64,000 nucleotides of DNA from JBCBSP01 sp039819095 (GTDB lineage: Bacteria > Pseudomonadota > Alphaproteobacteria > Caulobacterales > Maricaulaceae). The first letter of the stretch is position 1. Each line of letters begins with the position of its first letter. Below are positions 45,450-54,583 of this stretch, piece by piece. Both the position numbers and the translations under genes were made by a program. The stretch covers positions 124,001 through 188,000 of the forward strand of contig JBCBSP010000004.1 of assembly GCA_039819095.1 (NCBI GenBank), given 5' to 3'. The notes under the pieces were generated by a model that saw nothing but the letters and a program-made list of their open reading frames with translations, made no database searches and had not been told where the DNA came from.

Positions 45450-47429
45450 TCAGCCTCCCAGCGCCGTTAGCGCGGCGTCCAGCTCGTTGAGTGCATCGCT
45501 TCGCGTGTGAATGAAGTGGTCAATGCCCGCCGCGCGCCAGACGGTCTCATGATCGCCGGGCCGGCCGGCCAGCCAGATCAGCGCCGCGCCGGCCTGTTTC
45601 AGGGCTGCGGCGTAGGCGCTGGCATGTTCGTGATAGGCGTCATCGCTTCCACACAGGATGACGAAGCGGGCGCCGCTTTCGCTGAAGGCGGCGGCGCAGG
45701 CCTGAGCATCATCATGCGCCTCAGCGGGCAGGGCCCGGATGCCGGCCACGGCGAGGCGATTGGAAGCGAAGCCGGCGCGGGCGTTGAACGCGGCGACCGG
45801 CCCGATCGTCGCAAGGAAGGCGGTCGGAGGCTTCGCGCATGCGCCCGCCCGGTCCCGAAGCGCTTCAAACGGTTCGGCCAGCCGCACCGGGCTGAGCGGC
45901 GTCCATTCCATCTGAGGCGTTGCAAGCGCGCGCACCTGAGCGCCGGCTCCGGCTGCGGCGACCTTGTCGGGGAAGGCCTGCGCTTTCATCACCGGGGCGT
46001 CGAGCTCGGGCGGGGCGTAGTCCGCCTCGCCGGTCTCGACATCGGCGCCGGTCAGCGCCGGGTCCAGCTCAGGATAATGCGACACGCCGATCAACGCCTC
46101 CTTGCCGCTGGCGAGCGCTGCGATGCGTTTGTCGCGTGCTGTGCTGATTTCGGTCTGCAGCCAGCCGGTGCGGACCGTTTCGAACAGACCGCCGCGCCGT
46201 TCGATGTTCTGGAACAGCGCCCAGCCGGCCTCGGCCAGCCTGTCTGCGAGCGTCTCGTGCAGGAAGCCGCCGCCGGCCGGATCCGCGACACGGCCCAGAT
46301 GGCTCTCCTCCATCAAAAGGATTTGCAGATTGCGCGAGACCCGGCGGGCGAACTCAGTCGGCGCCCCGATGGCGTCCGTGAAGGGGCGGGTGGTGACGGC
46401 GTCCGCCCCGCCGACGGCTGCGGCGAACCCGGCGCAGGCGTTGCGGATGAGGTTTGTATAAGGGTCCTGGGCGCTGAGCATGCGCCCGGAGGTGATGACG
46501 TGCAAGGCCATGGCCCGGCGATCCTGCGATACGCCGAAGGCTTCGGCGATCCGCGCCCAGACCCGGCGCGCCGCACGCAGCTTGGCGATGGTCAGATGGG
46601 TGTCGGCGTCGGCCGAAAGGGTGAACTCCAAGGCGCCGGCGGCCTGATCGGCGCTAAGCCCGGCATCGATGAAGGCGCGCATATAGCTGGTCGCGCCGGC
46701 GCACAGAAAGGCGAGTTCCTGGGCTTCGGATCCGCCGGCCTCGTGTGCCGCTGAAGCGGTGATGGAGACGGTTCTCAACCGCGGCAGCCTGTCGGCGGCG
46801 TATCGCGCCGCTTCAGCGGTGCGCTCAAGGCGCTCTTCCAGTTTGTGCTGGCCGCCGCCGGCCATGCTCTTCTGACCGATGGGCGAGAGTCCGAGTCCGC
46901 CGTTCAGGACGTCCGGGTCGTGTCCGCTCTGTTCGAGCGCTGTGACCATAAGGGCGGCGTATTGCGGGCCCATCCGGCTCGGGGCGAGGTGGATGGCGGC
47001 AAGATCCAGCAAGACCCCGTCCAGCGCCGTATTCAACTCGTCCAGCGTGCGGACCGCCACGCCCTTTTCGCCGCGCGGGTCGAGATGGAGCCGGATTTCG
47101 CTGGCGCCGCCGGACAGGGCCTCCAGGATCTGCGCGTTCGCCTGGACCGGGTCGGCCACGCTGATCGACTGACGAATCTGCCAGGGCAGGAAGGGATCGC
47201 GCACCGCTTCCGCACCGCGGATGAAGGGGGCGCGGCCCGGCGCTCCCATGGCGGCTGGGTCCGGGGCGTCTTCGCGGGTGAAGAGCGGGCCGCGCGCCAC
47301 GCCATCAATCGTGGTGCGCGTCAGCCGCTCAAGCGGGGCGCCGCGAAGCGCAGCTTCGGCCAGGCTGCGCCAGGCGTCAGGCGTTGAGGGCGCAAATCCC
47401 TCGGCGAAGGGGAGGATATCGTCGCTCAT
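45450..47429 (-). CDS. mutA: Methylmalonyl-CoA mutase small (beta) subunit
   Basis: Non-catalytic partner of the mutase, 659 residues from the ATG at 47429. It has a degenerate barrel (LTRTTIDGVARGPLFTREDAP, GASEIRLHLDPRGEKGVAV) and a C-terminal B12-like domain without the DxHxxG histidine, as expected for this subunit. Longer upstream starts give a non-homologous N-terminus. It precedes scpA in the operon. Confidence 0.93.
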   Translation of the reverse strand: MSDDILPFAEGFAPSTPDAWRSLAEAALRGAPLERLTRTTIDGVARGPLFTREDAPDPAAMGAPGRAPFIRGAEAVRDPFLPWQIRQSISVADPVQANAQILEALSGGASEIRLHLDPRGEKGVAVRTLDELNTALDGVLLDLAAIHLAPSRMGPQYAALMVTALEQSGHDPDVLNGGLGLSPIGQKSMAGGGQHKLEERLERTAEAARYAADRLPRLRTVSITASAAHEAGGSEAQELAFLCAGATSYMRAFIDAGLSADQAAGALEFTLSADADTHLTIAKLRAARRVWARIAEAFGVSQDRRAMALHVITSGRMLSAQDPYTNLIRNACAGFAAAVGGADAVTTRPFTDAIGAPTEFARRVSRNLQILLMEESHLGRVADPAGGGFLHETLADRLAEAGWALFQNIERRGGLFETVRTGWLQTEISTARDKRIAALASGKEALIGVSHYPELDPALTGADVETGEADYAPPELDAPVMKAQAFPDKVAAAGAGAQVRALATPQMEWTPLSPVRLAEPFEALRDRAGACAKPPTAFLATIGPVAAFNARAGFASNRLAVAGIRALPAEAHDDAQACAAAFSESGARFVILCGSDDAYHEHASAYAAALKQAGAALIWLAGRPGDHETVWRAAGIDHFIHTRSDALNELDAALTALGG

Positions 47430-47578
47430 GACCGCAGTCCTACACCGGCGAAAGCGTTGAGGTAAGGCGCGCTGCGCGGCTTGCGTCAAGCCGGGTACAG
47501 CCACCTGGCTCAATCCTCGCGCATCACGGTGCGGCTAGGCTGAGGCGAAGCTTTCACATCCCAGCCTGGAGCGCCGTC

Positions 47579-49024
47579 ATGAATGAAGAACTCAGCCCGC
47601 GCCTGCAGCTGCCTTACGTCATGCCGGCGCAGGCGCAAAAGCACGTAACGGTGAATGAGGGGCTGCGCCGGCTGGATGCGCTGGCCCAGACGGCGGCTAT
47701 CAGCCGAACGCGCGCCGATGAGCCGGCCGATCCGTCAGAGGGCGAGGCCTACATCCTTCCGCCTGATGCCGCAGGCACGCACTGGGACGCGTTCGACGCC
47801 GACGAGCTGGTGGCGTTTCAGGACGGGAGCTGGGCGCGATTCACGCCGTTCGACGGGCAGTTCGCGCTTGTGCTTGATGAAGCGTTGATCTGCTTCTTCG
47901 ACGGATCTGAGTGGCTTGCGATGACCAGCGAGGCGGTCATTACGCCAGATCAGTTCTCAAACCTTCCCGGCCTTGGCGTCGGCACGGCTCCGGACGCCAA
48001 CAATGCCTTCGCGGCCAAGCTCAACGCAGCCCTTTGGACCGCGCTGGAGACCGGTGAGGGCGGTACTGGCGATCTGCGCTACACGATGAACAAGCAGGCG
48101 AGCGGGCATGTTCTGTCGCTTCTGATGCAGACCGGCTACTCTGCGCGTGCTGAACTGGGACTTGTCGGCGATGATGATTTTCGCATCCAGACGAGCCCTG
48201 ACGGCGCATCCTGGGTGGAGGCGCTGCGGCTTTCAGGCCAGACCGGCGCGGCGCGCTTCGCCGGCGATGTTTCGCTGTCCGGCCTGAATGGCGGCTCGGT
48301 CGGAGGCGAGCGAAACCGTTTCATCAATGGCGATTTCTCGATCTGGCAGCGCGGCGAGCTGTGCGAAGGCGTATTGCAGAACCGCTTCATCGCCGACCGC
48401 TGGTACGTTCTGGGTTCGCCCTCAATCCCGACTGACACGGTGCGCGCTGAGCGGGTGAGCGTGGAGCCGGGTGCTGCGGCCTCCGATAGCGCTCTGCGGT
48501 TGACGCGGCTGGATGGCGCAGCGGCGGACATTCAGCTCCGTCAGAAGGTCGAGGCGGTTCAGACCCTGGCCGACCGGCCCGCAACACTCAGCTTCCGGGC
48601 GCGCGCCGCGGCGCCGCTGAGCGTCACGTGCGGCCTGCAGCAATGGTTCGGCAGCGGCGGCTCTTCGCCGCGAACGGTCGCCAGCACGCTGGTCTCGTTT
48701 GATACGCAATGGCAAACCTTCACCCTGCAGCTCGCCTTCCCGGATCTGATCGGCCAGACCGTCGGCGAGAACTCCTTCATCGTCGTCTTCTTCCGCACCC
48801 TGCCGGAGGTTGGCGACTGGTTTGAGTTCACCGATGCTCAGCTTGAAGAAGGCGAACGCTTCACCGGTCTCGCCCGCCGACTGCCGCAGAGCGAGCTGGT
48901 GCAGTGCCGGCGTTATTTCCGCCGTTCGCATACGCCGCTGGAGCCAGCGGATCTGGCCTATGAGATGCGCGCAACACCGATCATGAGCGGAACCGGCCCT
49001 TATGATTACGACGCGGAGCTTTAG
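47579..49024 (+). CDS. DUF2793 protein, phage/GTA tail-fibre or head-spike like
   Basis: A 481-residue protein. Residues 1-115 match the DUF2793 pattern (LQLPYVMPAQAQKHVTVNEG, ADEPADPSEGEAYILP, WARFTPFDGQFALVLDE), and residues 240-470 look like a beta-sandwich fibre module beginning RNRFINGDFSIWQRG and ADRWYVLG, a phrase common in phage tail-fibre proteins. DUF2793 proteins occur with gene transfer agents in alphaproteobacteria. No other phage gene is nearby, so it is an orphan. Its stop overlaps that of the convergent pip gene (49021-49024). Confidence 0.8.
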   Translation: MNEELSPRLQLPYVMPAQAQKHVTVNEGLRRLDALAQTAAISRTRADEPADPSEGEAYILPPDAAGTHWDAFDADELVAFQDGSWARFTPFDGQFALVLDEALICFFDGSEWLAMTSEAVITPDQFSNLPGLGVGTAPDANNAFAAKLNAALWTALETGEGGTGDLRYTMNKQASGHVLSLLMQTGYSARAELGLVGDDDFRIQTSPDGASWVEALRLSGQTGAARFAGDVSLSGLNGGSVGGERNRFINGDFSIWQRGELCEGVLQNRFIADRWYVLGSPSIPTDTVRAERVSVEPGAAASDSALRLTRLDGAAADIQLRQKVEAVQTLADRPATLSFRARAAAPLSVTCGLQQWFGSGGSSPRTVASTLVSFDTQWQTFTLQLAFPDLIGQTVGENSFIVVFFRTLPEVGDWFEFTDAQLEEGERFTGLARRLPQSELVQCRRYFRRSHTPLEPADLAYEMRATPIMSGTGPYDYDAEL

Positions 49025-50034
49025 CGGCCTTCGGCGCTGAGTTCTGTGAAGGTTTCAACCACGAGCGCATGGGCCTGGTCGGTCATGATGTGGCCGGAGC
49101 TCGGCACTATTTCCAGGCGCGCATCGGGCGCGGCTTCGGCCAGATGAAACGCGGCGCGGGACGGGCAGACCACGTCATAGCGGCTGTGGATGATTCGAAC
49201 CGGCAGGGTCAGGCGCTCTGCATTCGCCAGCAGCTCGCCGGGCGCCAGAAAGCAGTCATGGGCGAAATACCAGGCCTCGATCAGCGAGTGGGCCTTGATC
49301 CAGTCCGCCCCATTCGCGGTGAAGTCGGCGCGGATCTGGTCAGGCGGGCGATCCAGATGGGCGATGCGCTCTTCATAGGCGCTCCAGCGATAGAGCCAGG
49401 ACTGTTCAAGCTGGCTGAGCGGCGTGTCCGGGCTGAGTCGGTCGAGCGCTGGCGCACCTTCGGCCAGTTCCAGCATCATCTGGTCCAGCGCCCAACGCTG
49501 AAACCGTTGCGTGTTAGCGGAGATCTCGTCCGGCACGCTGTCGAACAAGCGTTCAAGCGCATCCGGGAAGATCGCCCCGGCCCCGCGCCGGGAATGGAAC
49601 CAGTCGCATTCTGATCGCGTGCCCAGAAAGATCGCTTCCACCACCAGCGCCTCGACCGTCTCAGGGAAGGCTTGGCTGTATGCGATCGCCAGTGTGGAGC
49701 CCCAGGACGGCCCGAAGACGGTCCAGCGCTCGAGTCCCAGATGTCGGCGCAGCACGTCCAGGTCCGCAATCAGATGCGCGGTCGTGTTCGCTTCAAGGCT
49801 CAGGAACGGAGTTGAGCGCCCGCAGCCGCGCTGGTCGAACAGGATGATGTCCCAGTGCTGCGGGTCGTAATAGCGCCGGTGCCGGGCGCCCGCACCGGAC
49901 CCGGGACCGCCATGCAGGAAGACGACCGGGCGCCCGCCGCGCCTGCCGCTGCGCTCATAATACAGGACATGGCCATCACCGACGGGCAGGCGTCCTGTCT
50001 CATAGGGCTCGATCGGATCAAACAGCGCGCTCAT
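49021..50034 (-). CDS. pip: Proline iminopeptidase
   Basis: Alpha/beta-hydrolase peptidase (S33) that removes N-terminal proline. The 337-residue protein has VFLHGGPGSGAGARHRRYYD, the nucleophile elbow VFGPSWGSTLAIAY, the RWTVFG strand and the late catalytic His in VPSSGHIMTDQAH. Family-typical LFDQRGCGRSTPF is present. It follows the slipin gene by 45 bases on the same strand. Confidence 0.93.
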   Translation of the reverse strand: MSALFDPIEPYETGRLPVGDGHVLYYERSGRRGGRPVVFLHGGPGSGAGARHRRYYDPQHWDIILFDQRGCGRSTPFLSLEANTTAHLIADLDVLRRHLGLERWTVFGPSWGSTLAIAYSQAFPETVEALVVEAIFLGTRSECDWFHSRRGAGAIFPDALERLFDSVPDEISANTQRFQRWALDQMMLELAEGAPALDRLSPDTPLSQLEQSWLYRWSAYEERIAHLDRPPDQIRADFTANGADWIKAHSLIEAWYFAHDCFLAPGELLANAERLTLPVRIIHSRYDVVCPSRAAFHLAEAAPDARLEIVPSSGHIMTDQAHALVVETFTELSAEGR

Positions 50035-50079
50035 GGACGCCTTCTCGCACGCTCGATGCTGATGCTGAAACGTCTGCGC

Positions 50080-50844
50080 CTATGTCTTATCGCCCATCAG
50101 CTTGGACAGAAGATCGATCGGCATCGGGAAGACGATGGTGGAGCTGCCCTCATTGCCAAGCTCGGTCAGCGTGCCGAGATAGCGCAGCTGCATCGACCCG
50201 TCTTGCTGGGCGAGGATTTCCGCCGCTTCGGCAAGCTTTTCAGCGGCCTGCTGTTCGCCTTCCGCGGAGATGATTTTCGCGCGTCGCTCGCGCTCGGCCT
50301 CGGCCTGTCGGGCGATGGCGCGGATCATGGATGGGTCCAGATCCACGTGCTTGATTTCCACATTGGAGACCTTGATGCCCCAGGCCTCGGTCTGCTCATC
50401 GAGGATTTTCTGAATGTCGACATTCAGCTTGTCCCGCTCGGCCAGCATCTCGTCGAGATCATGCTTGCCCAGCACGCTTCTCAGAGTCGTCTGCGCCAGC
50501 TGGCTGGTGGCGATGCGGAAGTCCTCAACCCGGTTGATCGCGTATTCAGGATTGACGATGCGGTAGTAAAGCACCGCGTTGACCTTCACCGAGACATTGT
50601 CCTGAGAGATCACATCCTGGCTCGGCACGTCTTCGGCGATGATCCGCAGATCGACCTTCACCATCTGCTGGATGAAGGGAATGAGGATGATCAGGCCCGG
50701 CCCGGATGTGCCGGTATAGCGGCCAAGGGTGAAGATCACCGCGCGTTCGTATTCGCGCAGCACCTTGAAGGCGGAGGACAGGATGCCGATGGCGAACACC
50801 ACCAGCGCAATCCAGAAGCCGAGGTTCAGAAAAAACGTTTCCAT
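50080..50844 (-). CDS. Slipin (SPFH/stomatin-family membrane protein)
   Basis: A 254-residue membrane-organising scaffold protein with an N-terminal hydrophobic hairpin (about 5-27), the SPFH domain (REYERAVIFTLGRYTGTSGPGL, DVPSQDVISQDNVSVKVNAV) and a C-terminal coiled coil (RQAEAERERRAKIISAEGEQ). It lies directly after the NfeD-like protease gene. NfeD/slipin pairs are conserved, and the protease is known in archaea to cleave the stomatin partner. Confidence 0.93.
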   Translation of the reverse strand: METFFLNLGFWIALVVFAIGILSSAFKVLREYERAVIFTLGRYTGTSGPGLIILIPFIQQMVKVDLRIIAEDVPSQDVISQDNVSVKVNAVLYYRIVNPEYAINRVEDFRIATSQLAQTTLRSVLGKHDLDEMLAERDKLNVDIQKILDEQTEAWGIKVSNVEIKHVDLDPSMIRAIARQAEAERERRAKIISAEGEQQAAEKLAEAAEILAQQDGSMQLRYLGTLTELGNEGSSTIVFPMPIDLLSKLMGDKT

Positions 50845-50878
50845 GCGTATCTCCGTTCGTGTGGACGCCGCGCCGGGT

Positions 50879-52366
50879 CTAGCGACCGTTTTTCAGCGCA
50901 CGCACTTTCAGTGTGAGGTTATCAACGGCCATGATTTTGACCGTATCGCCGACTGCGACCGCATCCTTTGATTTCGCCATCCAGCGCTCGCCATGGACCA
51001 GCACATAGCCGCGCCCGCCCTGCCATTCGAGGACTTCGCCGGTCTGTCCGATCAACTCGTTATCGCCGGTGGTGACGCGGCGCGCCTGCGCGGCGACGCC
51101 GTAGCTGACGACGAAGAAGATGGTGGCGCCGAGCGCGGCGGTGACCCCGGCAATCATCGGCCAGTCCAGACGGAAGGCGGCTGAGTTGGTGTCGAACAGC
51201 ATCAGGGCGCCGACGGCGAAGGCGACCAATCCGCCCAAGGCCAGCAGTCCGGATGAGGCGAAGAAGGCTTCAGCCACCAGGAGCCCCAGGCCGAGCAGGA
51301 TGAGCGCCGCGCCGGCATAGTTCACCGGCAGGGTGTTCAGCGCATAGAAGCCGACGATCAGACAGATCAGCCCGGCCACCCCCGTGATCGGCTCCAGCCC
51401 ATTATAGAAAGAGACCAGCAGGCCGATAAAGCCGAGATTGACCAGCATGAAGGCGATGTTGGGATCTGTGATGACGAGCAGGATTTCCTCGGCGAAAGAC
51501 TTTTCCACCGCGATGATCTGAGCGTCGGCCAGCCGAAGCGTGACCGCCTCGCCGCTCTGCAGTTCGATCGTGCGGCCATCGGCCTGAGCCAGAAGATCGT
51601 CGAGATCGCGCGCGATGATCTCCACCACGCCGAGCTCCAGCGCTTCAGCGGCGCTTGAGCTGATCGATTCGCGCACAGCGCGTTCGGCCCAGTCCGCATT
51701 GCGTCCGCGCAGCTCGGCCAGGGAACGGAAATAGGCCACCGCGTCATTGACGGCTTTGTTCCGCATCGCTTCAGAATTACCGGGCGCGCGGGCCTCGCTG
51801 TCCGTTTCCTCACCAGCGGCGGCGCGCAGGGCCGGATCCGCGTTCTCTGCGCCGTCTTCAGGCGCGCCGTCGGGCTCATCCGGGCTGGAGGCGGGCTCTG
51901 CCCCGCCACCGCCCATCTGCACCGGTGTCGCCGCGCCGATGCTGGTGCCCGGCGCCATGGCGGCGAGATGGCTGGCGTAGGTGATGTAGGCGCCGGCGCT
52001 GGCGGCCCGCGCGCCGGACGGCGAGACGTAAACGATAACGGGGATGTTAGCGCCCAGTATGGCCTGATTGATATCGCGCATGGCGGTGTCGAGCCCGCCC
52101 GGCGTGTCCATCTCGATCACAAACGCTGCGGCGTTCGCCGCTTCGGCCTCCCCAATCGCTCGCGTGATAAAGGCGGTGGTCGCCGGCCCGATGGGGCCGG
52201 TCAGGGGCGCAGTGCGGACTTCAGCCGGATCGGAAGCGCTTTCCAGCGCCGGTTGCGGCGGCGACTGGAGCGCGCCGGTCAGCCCCAGCGCCGCCCCGAG
52301 CAGCACGAACAGCCCGGCGACTGCACGGACGCTGGAACGCATACCCGGTGAAAACGGCGTGCTCAA
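50879..52366 (-). CDS. NfeD-family membrane serine protease (long form)
   Basis: A ClpP-fold protease followed by membrane helices and an OB-fold NfeD domain. The 495-residue protein has a signal region, active-site Ser in SGARAASAGAYIT, the Lys in AMRNKAVNDAVAYF, four to five helices (about residues 300-420) and the C-terminal NfeD domain (IGQTGEVLEWQGGRGYVLVH). A roughly 45-residue acidic low-complexity insert separates the Ser and Lys motifs. I chose TTG at 52366 because AAGGAG sits seven bases upstream; ATG at 52342 is an alternative. It is operonic with the slipin gene, 34 bases away. Confidence 0.88.
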   Translation of the reverse strand: MSTPFSPGMRSSVRAVAGLFVLLGAALGLTGALQSPPQPALESASDPAEVRTAPLTGPIGPATTAFITRAIGEAEAANAAAFVIEMDTPGGLDTAMRDINQAILGANIPVIVYVSPSGARAASAGAYITYASHLAAMAPGTSIGAATPVQMGGGGAEPASSPDEPDGAPEDGAENADPALRAAAGEETDSEARAPGNSEAMRNKAVNDAVAYFRSLAELRGRNADWAERAVRESISSSAAEALELGVVEIIARDLDDLLAQADGRTIELQSGEAVTLRLADAQIIAVEKSFAEEILLVITDPNIAFMLVNLGFIGLLVSFYNGLEPITGVAGLICLIVGFYALNTLPVNYAGAALILLGLGLLVAEAFFASSGLLALGGLVAFAVGALMLFDTNSAAFRLDWPMIAGVTAALGATIFFVVSYGVAAQARRVTTGDNELIGQTGEVLEWQGGRGYVLVHGERWMAKSKDAVAVGDTVKIMAVDNLTLKVRALKNGR

Positions 52367-52488
52367 AGCCCTGCTCCTTCGTCTTCGTCTCTTTAAAGGT
52401 AAACCAGAGCGCGCTCGCGCCCAACGGATTCCGTAATCGCGCGGTTCAGCGTCTCGACCGGACCGGACTAAGCGGCTAAGCAACCGCT

Positions 52489-53613
52489 ATGGGGCATTCT
52501 GCTGAGACCAAGACCGCCGCCGCTGGCGATGATCCGTTCCGCGCCAGGGGCGGGGAGTTCCTGCGCGACATCTGGTATGTGGCCGTTCCGGCGCGCGAGC
52601 TGAAGCCGGGCAAGCTGATTTCAAAGACGTATCTGGGCGAGCCCGTCGTGCTCGGTCGTGACCGTCAGGGCCGCGCGTTCGCGCTGAAGGATATCTGCCC
52701 GCACCGCGCCGCGCCGTTTTCCGCCGGACGCATGGTGGAGGAGGCCGATGGCGCCGCCACGGTGGAATGCCCGTATCACGGCTGGCGCTTTGGGACTTCG
52801 GACGGGGTGTGTCGGGCCATCCCGTCTCTGGTCGACGATCAGCCCTTCGAGCTCGACCGCATCCGCGTGCGCCGCTACCCGACCGCTGAACAGGATGACC
52901 TGATCTGGATCTGGATGGGCTCTGAGGACGGCTCCGAACCGGACGCCGCGCCGCCGCGCCTGGCCAATATGGTGCTGAAACCCGGCCAGAGCGAAGGCCG
53001 GGTGAAGTTCGTCGAGCGCGCGCTTCTGGAATGCCATCAGGATCACGCCGTCATTGGTCTGATCGACCCGGCCCACACCCCCTTCGTGCATCAAAGCCCG
53101 CTCTGGCGGACGCCTGACGGGCTGAAGCCGAAAGAAAAGCATTTCGAGCCGAGCGAGATGGGCTTCACCATGGTCTCCCACAAGCCGGTCAACTCGCCGC
53201 TCTACAACATCATCGGCGGCGAAATCCGGGTGGAGATCCAGTTCCTGCTTCCCGGTCTGCGCGCGGAATCCATCCGCAATGAAAAGCACGGCTATCTCGG
53301 GCTCGCCGCGGTCACGCCGATCGATGAACACACCAGCGAAATCCATCAGATCATGTATTGGGACACGCCGGTTCTGGACGTGCTCAGCCTCATCGCGCGG
53401 CCCTTCACCCACACCTTCCTGCAGCAGGACGCCCGCATGATGCGCCTGCAGGGCCAGGGCCTGAAACACGACCCGCCGCTGATGCAAATCCCCGACGCCG
53501 ACACGCTCATGGTCTGGTACCGCCGCCTTAAGCGCGAGTGGACGAAATCCCGCGCCGAAGGCCGCGCATTCACCAACCCCGTCAAGTCCGCGACGCTGAA
53601 ATGGCGGACTTAG
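52489..53613 (+). CDS. Rieske-type ring-hydroxylating oxygenase (VanA-like)
   Basis: An oxygenase alpha subunit of 374 residues: an N-terminal Rieske [2Fe-2S] domain with CPHRAAPF and CPYHGWRFG (Cys-His, Cys-His ligands), and a C-terminal catalytic domain with GLIDPAHTPFVHQS supplying the mononuclear iron histidines. Similar proteins demethylate vanillate or attack other aromatic substrates. No reductase gene is next to it, and the substrate cannot be read from sequence. It diverges from the NfeD gene. Confidence 0.88.
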   Translation: MGHSAETKTAAAGDDPFRARGGEFLRDIWYVAVPARELKPGKLISKTYLGEPVVLGRDRQGRAFALKDICPHRAAPFSAGRMVEEADGAATVECPYHGWRFGTSDGVCRAIPSLVDDQPFELDRIRVRRYPTAEQDDLIWIWMGSEDGSEPDAAPPRLANMVLKPGQSEGRVKFVERALLECHQDHAVIGLIDPAHTPFVHQSPLWRTPDGLKPKEKHFEPSEMGFTMVSHKPVNSPLYNIIGGEIRVEIQFLLPGLRAESIRNEKHGYLGLAAVTPIDEHTSEIHQIMYWDTPVLDVLSLIARPFTHTFLQQDARMMRLQGQGLKHDPPLMQIPDADTLMVWYRRLKREWTKSRAEGRAFTNPVKSATLKWRT

Positions 53614-54008
53614 CTGGATTCACGGCGTCAATTACGCTTGGTGATGAGGCTGACCTGGAACGGATCGTAAAGCGCGACCGCGCGCCGGACCCCGGATTTG
53701 ATCTGTAGGGGGAACATCTGAGCGGGTGCTCGGGAGAAATCAGGAAAATGGCGCCGCTCGACGAGGACAGTTTGAACACTCTGTTCCAGATCCTCGCGGC
53801 TTGGGAGAGGAAGCTAGAGCGTCTGCTTCGGTTCCAATCTGCAAATAAGGACATCGTTCCCTGACCCTCCCTGCCGGCGGATCAGCTCTTCAGCGCGCTG
53901 CGGGCCAGATGACGCCATCTCTGGACACATTGCGCTCGATAGAGCCGTAGATTGAAGTCGACAAATTATGTGCGTAGCGCATATAAAGTCTTTATATTGC
54001 TTGGTTGG
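53614..54008. other. Gap with possible small-gene fragments and a regulatory site
   Basis: Nearly 400 bases with no certain gene. Two short plus-strand frames look slightly protein-like: 53601-53708 (MADLAGFTASITLGDEADLE..., 35 codons) and 53747-53863 (MAPLDEDSLNTLFQILAAWE..., 38 codons, preceded by an AGG-rich stretch). They may be remnants of a decayed gene. The last 50 bases are AT-rich and hold a near-palindrome and the probable promoter of the acetyltransferase gene. Confidence 0.4.
53966..53986. promoter_or_regulatory. Near-palindrome upstream of the GNAT gene (MarR-type operator candidate)
   Basis: TTATGTGCGT at 53966-53975 faces GCGCATATAA at 53977-53986 around a central A, with two mismatches in ten. 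It resembles the perfect palindrome at 55836-55864 (TTATATGC half-site) and sits just before a TATATT hexamer (53993-53998). It is probably bound by the MarR regulator encoded at 55915. Confidence 0.55.
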
Positions 54009-54581
54009 ATGCCCGACATGTTGACTACGAAGGTCTTGGATAAATCGACCTGGCCCGATTTCGAACGGTTGGCGGAGGCCAATAACGGTGTTTGGGGTGG
54101 ATGCTGGTGCATGTGGTATCATGGCAAAGACTCAACCCGGGACGATACCGCTGAGGCGCGGCGAGAGGCCAAAGCTTGCCGGGTTCGCGAGGGCAGCGCC
54201 CACGCCGCGCTGGTTTTTGATGGCGCAAGCTGCGTGGGTTGGTGCCAGTTTGGACCACCTCAAGAGCTGCCACGTATCCACAATCAGCGCGCTTACATAA
54301 GAGCAAATCCGGGCAAGGCGGACTGGCGCATCACCTGCTTCTTTGTCGGCAAGGACAATCGCGGATCGGGTGTGGCGACTGCAGCACTCAACGGCGCGCT
54401 TGAGCAGATTCGGTCTCTTGGCGGAGGGCGCGTCGAAGCTTTTCCAGAAGACACCGAAGGGCGCAAAGCCTCCGCAGCGTTTCTGTTCAACGGCTCTGTA
54501 TCAATGTTCGAGCGTCACGGTTTTCAACGTGCTCAACAGATCGGCAAGCACAAGTGGGTCGTCTGCCGGACAGTCGATTGA
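54009..54581 (+). CDS. GNAT-family acetyltransferase
   Basis: About 190 residues. The fold is recognised from ITCFFVGKDNRGSGVATAALNGAL (acetyl-CoA loop NRGSGVA, about residue 115) and the C-terminal VSMFERHGFQRAQQIGKHKW. The N-terminal WGGCWCMWYH with two cysteines is characteristic of a subgroup of unknown substrate. I use the ATG at 54009; another at 54018 is equally possible, and one at 53952 lies upstream of the operator and is unlikely. Codon use is less GC-rich than in the flanking housekeeping genes. It is convergent with ogt, two bases apart. Confidence 0.8.
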   Translation: MPDMLTTKVLDKSTWPDFERLAEANNGVWGGCWCMWYHGKDSTRDDTAEARREAKACRVREGSAHAALVFDGASCVGWCQFGPPQELPRIHNQRAYIRANPGKADWRITCFFVGKDNRGSGVATAALNGALEQIRSLGGGRVEAFPEDTEGRKASAAFLFNGSVSMFERHGFQRAQQIGKHKWVVCRTVD

Positions 54582-54583
54582 GG

